From NCBI RefSeq assembly GCF_042138895.1, contig NZ_JBHIKW010000007.1, forward strand, positions 195,396 through 259,395: DNA of 64,000 nucleotides. The letters run 5' to 3'. Position 1 is the first letter of the stretch, and the number at the start of each line of letters is the position of its first letter. This document shows positions 61,224-64,000 of the stretch, in pieces. The notes beneath the pieces were generated by a model, which had not been told where the DNA came from, made no database searches, and worked only from the letters and a program-made list of their open reading frames with translations. Made by a program: the position numbers and the translations under genes. This DNA comes from Cedecea selenatireducens. GTDB lineage: Bacteria > Pseudomonadota > Gammaproteobacteria > Enterobacterales > Enterobacteriaceae.

Positions 61224-63797
61224 ATGCGTCTGGATCGTCTTACCAATAAATTCCAGCTTGCTCTCGCCGATGCCCAATCTCTTGCGCTTGGGCACGACAA
61301 TCAATTCATCGAACCTCTTCATCTGATGAGCGCTCTGCTCAATCAGGAAGGAGGATCCGTGCGTCCGTTACTGACCTCTGCGGGGGTGAACGCGGGCAAA
61401 CTACGTACCGACATTGAGCAGGCCCTAAGCCGTTTGCCGCAGGTGGAAGGCACCGGCGGTGACGTTCAGCCTTCTCAGGACCTGGTGCGTGTATTAAACC
61501 TGTGCGACAAGCTGGCACAAAAACGGAACGATAACTTTATATCGTCAGAACTCTTTGTTCTGGCGGTGCTTGACTCACGCGGCACTCTGACTGACCTGCT
61601 GAAAGCAGCGGGCGCAACGCCAGCGAACATAACCGCCGCGATTGAGCAAATGCGTGGAGGGGAGAGCGTGAACGATCAGGGTGCCGAAGACCAACGTCAG
61701 GCATTAAAGAAATACACCGTCGATTTAACCGAACGGGCTGAGCAAGGCAAACTGGATCCGGTCATCGGCCGTGATGAAGAAATTCGTCGTACCATCCAGG
61801 TACTGCAGCGCCGTACCAAAAACAACCCGGTGCTGATTGGTGAACCGGGCGTTGGTAAAACGGCCATCGTTGAAGGGCTTGCGCAGCGCATCATCAATGG
61901 TGAAGTGCCTGAAGGCTTAAAAGGCCGTCGGGTTCTCGCGCTTGATATGGGCTCGCTGGTGGCTGGGGCTAAATACCGCGGTGAGTTCGAAGAGCGTCTG
62001 AAAGGCGTGCTGAACGATCTCTCTAAGCAGGAAGGTAACGTCATTCTGTTTATTGATGAGCTGCATACTATGGTTGGTGCTGGTAAAGCAGACGGCGCAA
62101 TGGATGCCGGGAATATGCTCAAGCCGGCGCTTGCTCGTGGTGAACTTCACTGCGTTGGCGCGACCACGCTCGATGAATATCGCCAATATATAGAGAAGGA
62201 TGCTGCGCTCGAACGACGCTTCCAAAAAGTTTTCGTGGCGGAGCCTACTGTAGAAGACACCATTGCGATTCTACGTGGGCTGAAAGAACGCTATGAGCTG
62301 CATCACCATGTACAAATTACCGATCCGGCAATTGTGGCGGCAGCCACGCTGTCTCATCGCTATATTGCCGATCGTCAACTGCCGGATAAGGCCATCGACC
62401 TTATTGATGAAGCCGCATCCAGCATTCGTATGCAGATAGATTCCAAGCCGGAAGAGCTGGACCGTCTCGATCGCCGCATTATCCAGCTCAAGCTGGAGCA
62501 GCAGGCGCTGAAGAAAGAGTCTGATGAAGCCAGTCAGAAACGACTCAGCATGCTGAATGAAGAACTGGAAGATAAAGAACGCCAGTACTCTGAGCTTGAA
62601 GAAGAGTGGAAGGCGGAGAAAGCCTCTCTGTCAGGTACGCAGACCATTAAGGCTGAACTTGAGCAGGCGAAGATTGCGATTGAGCAGGCTCGACGCGTGG
62701 GCGATCTTGGGCGTATGTCCGAGCTGCAGTACGGTAAAATCCCTGAGCTGGAGAAACAGCTGGCCGCGGCGACCCAAAGTGAAGGGAAAACCATGCGCCT
62801 GTTGCGTAATAAAGTGACGGATGCAGAAATCGCCGAAGTCCTGGCGCGCTGGACCGGGATCCCGGTTGCCCGAATGCTGGAAGGCGAGCGCGACAAGCTA
62901 TTACGTATGGAAAAAGATCTTCATCAGCGCGTCATTGGCCAGGATGAAGCCGTCGAAGCGGTATCCAACGCTATTCGCCGTAGCCGCGCAGGGCTATCGG
63001 ACCCGAATCGCCCAATCGGTTCGTTCCTGTTCCTGGGGCCAACCGGGGTAGGTAAGACCGAGCTGTGCAAAGCGTTGGCGAACTTTATGTTCGACAGCGA
63101 CGATGCGATGGTGCGGATCGATATGTCCGAGTTTATGGAGAAACACTCCGTATCGCGGCTGGTGGGTGCGCCTCCGGGCTATGTGGGTTATGAAGAAGGC
63201 GGTTATCTGACGGAAGCGGTACGTCGCCGTCCTTATTCGGTGATTCTGCTGGATGAGGTCGAGAAAGCACACCCGGATGTGTTTAACATCCTGTTGCAGG
63301 TGCTGGACGATGGTCGCCTGACCGATGGTCAGGGCAGAACCGTTGATTTTCGTAATACGGTTGTCATTATGACTTCAAACCTCGGTTCCGATCTGATTCA
63401 GGAACGCTTTGGTGCGCTCGACTATGGTCATATGAAAGATTTGGTGCTGGGTGTTGTTAGCCAAAGCTTCCGGCCGGAGTTCATTAACCGTATAGATGAA
63501 GTCGTGGTGTTCCATCCGCTGGGTGAGCGTCATATTGCTTCTATTGCGCAGATTCAGCTGCAGCGGTTGTACAAACGTCTGGAAGAGCGTGGCTATGGCG
63601 TGAGCATCTCTGATGAAGCGCTGAAACTGATAAGTGAGAATGGCTATGACCCTGTTTACGGAGCACGTCCGCTGAAACGAGCTATCCAGCAGCAAATTGA
63701 GAACCCACTGGCTCAGCAAATCCTTTCCGGAGAGCTGATTCCTGGGAAAACTATTAAGCTGGAAGTAAAAGACGATCGCATTGTGGCAGTGCAGTAA
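61224..63797 (+). CDS. clpB: ClpB, disaggregase AAA+ chaperone
   Basis: 857 residues, the E. coli length. N-terminal Clp repeat domain (1-145), NBD1 with Walker A GEPGVGKT (206-213), coiled-coil M domain (about 400-525), NBD2 with Walker A GPTGVGKT (605-612), and no ClpP-binding loop. It pulls proteins from aggregates with DnaK, CbpA/DnaJ and GrpE. The ATG at 61224 has a GGGAGGA site. An internal start for the short form is usual in the family. Confidence 0.98.
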   Translation: MRLDRLTNKFQLALADAQSLALGHDNQFIEPLHLMSALLNQEGGSVRPLLTSAGVNAGKLRTDIEQALSRLPQVEGTGGDVQPSQDLVRVLNLCDKLAQKRNDNFISSELFVLAVLDSRGTLTDLLKAAGATPANITAAIEQMRGGESVNDQGAEDQRQALKKYTVDLTERAEQGKLDPVIGRDEEIRRTIQVLQRRTKNNPVLIGEPGVGKTAIVEGLAQRIINGEVPEGLKGRRVLALDMGSLVAGAKYRGEFEERLKGVLNDLSKQEGNVILFIDELHTMVGAGKADGAMDAGNMLKPALARGELHCVGATTLDEYRQYIEKDAALERRFQKVFVAEPTVEDTIAILRGLKERYELHHHVQITDPAIVAAATLSHRYIADRQLPDKAIDLIDEAASSIRMQIDSKPEELDRLDRRIIQLKLEQQALKKESDEASQKRLSMLNEELEDKERQYSELEEEWKAEKASLSGTQTIKAELEQAKIAIEQARRVGDLGRMSELQYGKIPELEKQLAAATQSEGKTMRLLRNKVTDAEIAEVLARWTGIPVARMLEGERDKLLRMEKDLHQRVIGQDEAVEAVSNAIRRSRAGLSDPNRPIGSFLFLGPTGVGKTELCKALANFMFDSDDAMVRIDMSEFMEKHSVSRLVGAPPGYVGYEEGGYLTEAVRRRPYSVILLDEVEKAHPDVFNILLQVLDDGRLTDGQGRTVDFRNTVVIMTSNLGSDLIQERFGALDYGHMKDLVLGVVSQSFRPEFINRIDEVVVFHPLGERHIASIAQIQLQRLYKRLEERGYGVSISDEALKLISENGYDPVYGARPLKRAIQQQIENPLAQQILSGELIPGKTIKLEVKDDRIVAVQ

Positions 63798-63809
63798 GTC
63801 ACACAACGT

Positions 63810-63837
63810 AAAAAACGAGCCCTTTTGGGCTCGTTTT
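63810..63837 (+). terminator. clpB terminator
   Basis: ACGAGCCC / GGGCTCGT stem with a TTTT loop and T run. Confidence 0.9.
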
Positions 63838-63899
63838 TGTTTGTAAAATAACCATTCCTGGCCAGGATTTATACTCTTAGCCTGGAAAGTGAGCGGTCG

Positions 63900-63958
63900 G
63901 CAATTATTTTGTATTTTATACTTGTCAGGCTCTGAGAACTCCCTATAATGCGCCTCCA
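63900..63958 (+). promoter_or_regulatory. P1 promoter of a ribosomal RNA operon (rrnG position)
   Basis: -35 TTGTCA (63922-63927) and -10 TATAAT (63944-63949) are spaced 16 bp, with the GC-rich discriminator GCGCCTCC and an AT-rich UP element (63900-63921): the rrn P1 pattern. In E. coli rrnG lies directly after clpB in this direction. The 16S gene itself would begin beyond the window; the remaining 40 bases are leader. Confidence 0.88.
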
Positions 63959-64000
63959 CTGACACGGCAAAGCGGCTTCGAAAGCGGCTTAACAAACCGG

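Noticed and set aside
63959..64000. Start of 16S rRNA
   Set aside because: Only the rrn leader after P1 is present; the mature 16S sequence is not reached before the window ends.

Overview
This is chromosomal DNA from a member of the Enterobacteriaceae. The right half (about 39.2-64 kb) follows the Escherichia/Salmonella gene order almost gene for gene: smpB, ratAB, bamE, recN, nadK, grpE, yfjD/corB, ypjD, ffh, rpsP-rimM-trmD-rplS, yfiB-dgcN-yfiR, aroF-tyrA, pheL-pheA, raiA, bamD, rluD-pgeF, clpB and then the P1 promoter of a ribosomal RNA operon. The tmRNA tag is the standard enteric ANDENYALAA. The chromosomal rarA-oqxAB-oqxR efflux locus and the bap locus between smpB and ssrA point to the Klebsiella/Enterobacter/Salmonella/Cedecea side of the family. 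I cannot fix the genus from sequence alone.

Layout. 0-1.8 kb: 3' part of an autotransporter. 1.8-9.2 kb: accessory genes, namely an AraC regulator with a divergent reductase, a collapsed mqsRA toxin-antitoxin locus (toxin reduced to 24 codons, antitoxin intact), a LysR regulator with a divergent nitroreductase, a small secreted KTKEG-repeat protein, cbpAM, and an intact ataRT acetyltransferase toxin-antitoxin pair. 9.4-15.1 kb: complete oqxR / oqxAB / rarA multidrug efflux locus. 15.1-16.7 kb: symE-like toxin, a GNAT enzyme and a DUF3892 protein. 16.7-20.5 kb: an AT-rich island next to ssrA. It holds a two-gene operon (an OLD/RecF-like AAA ATPase plus a small protein with a PD-(D/E)xK-like motif) and a decayed IS3-family element. 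Both sides of the island carry the same IS right end followed by a copy of the tmRNA terminator. 20.5-39.2 kb: ssrA (tmRNA), then bapD-bapC-bapB and bapA, a 12.6-kb gene for a secreted adhesin with about 32 Ig-like repeats, served by its own type I secretion system. 39.2-64 kb: the conserved core block.

How the genes work together. BapB/C/D form the outer-membrane, ABC and adaptor parts of a type I exporter for BapA. SmpB and tmRNA rescue stalled ribosomes and flank that insertion. DgcN-YfiR-YfiB set cyclic-di-GMP, which in relatives feeds biofilm control. RarA and OqxR are the expected activator and repressor of OqxAB. AroF, TyrA and PheA carry out the Phe/Tyr branch, with TyrR boxes upstream of aroF and a pheL attenuator upstream of pheA. 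GrpE and ClpB both have sigma-32 promoters, RecN has two LexA boxes, and raiA has a perfect CRP site.

The best candidate for an undescribed system is the ATPase/nuclease-like pair at 17065-18997. The clearest decay story is mqsRA. The clearest regulatory oddity is an ERIC element between the SOS promoter and the start codon of recN.
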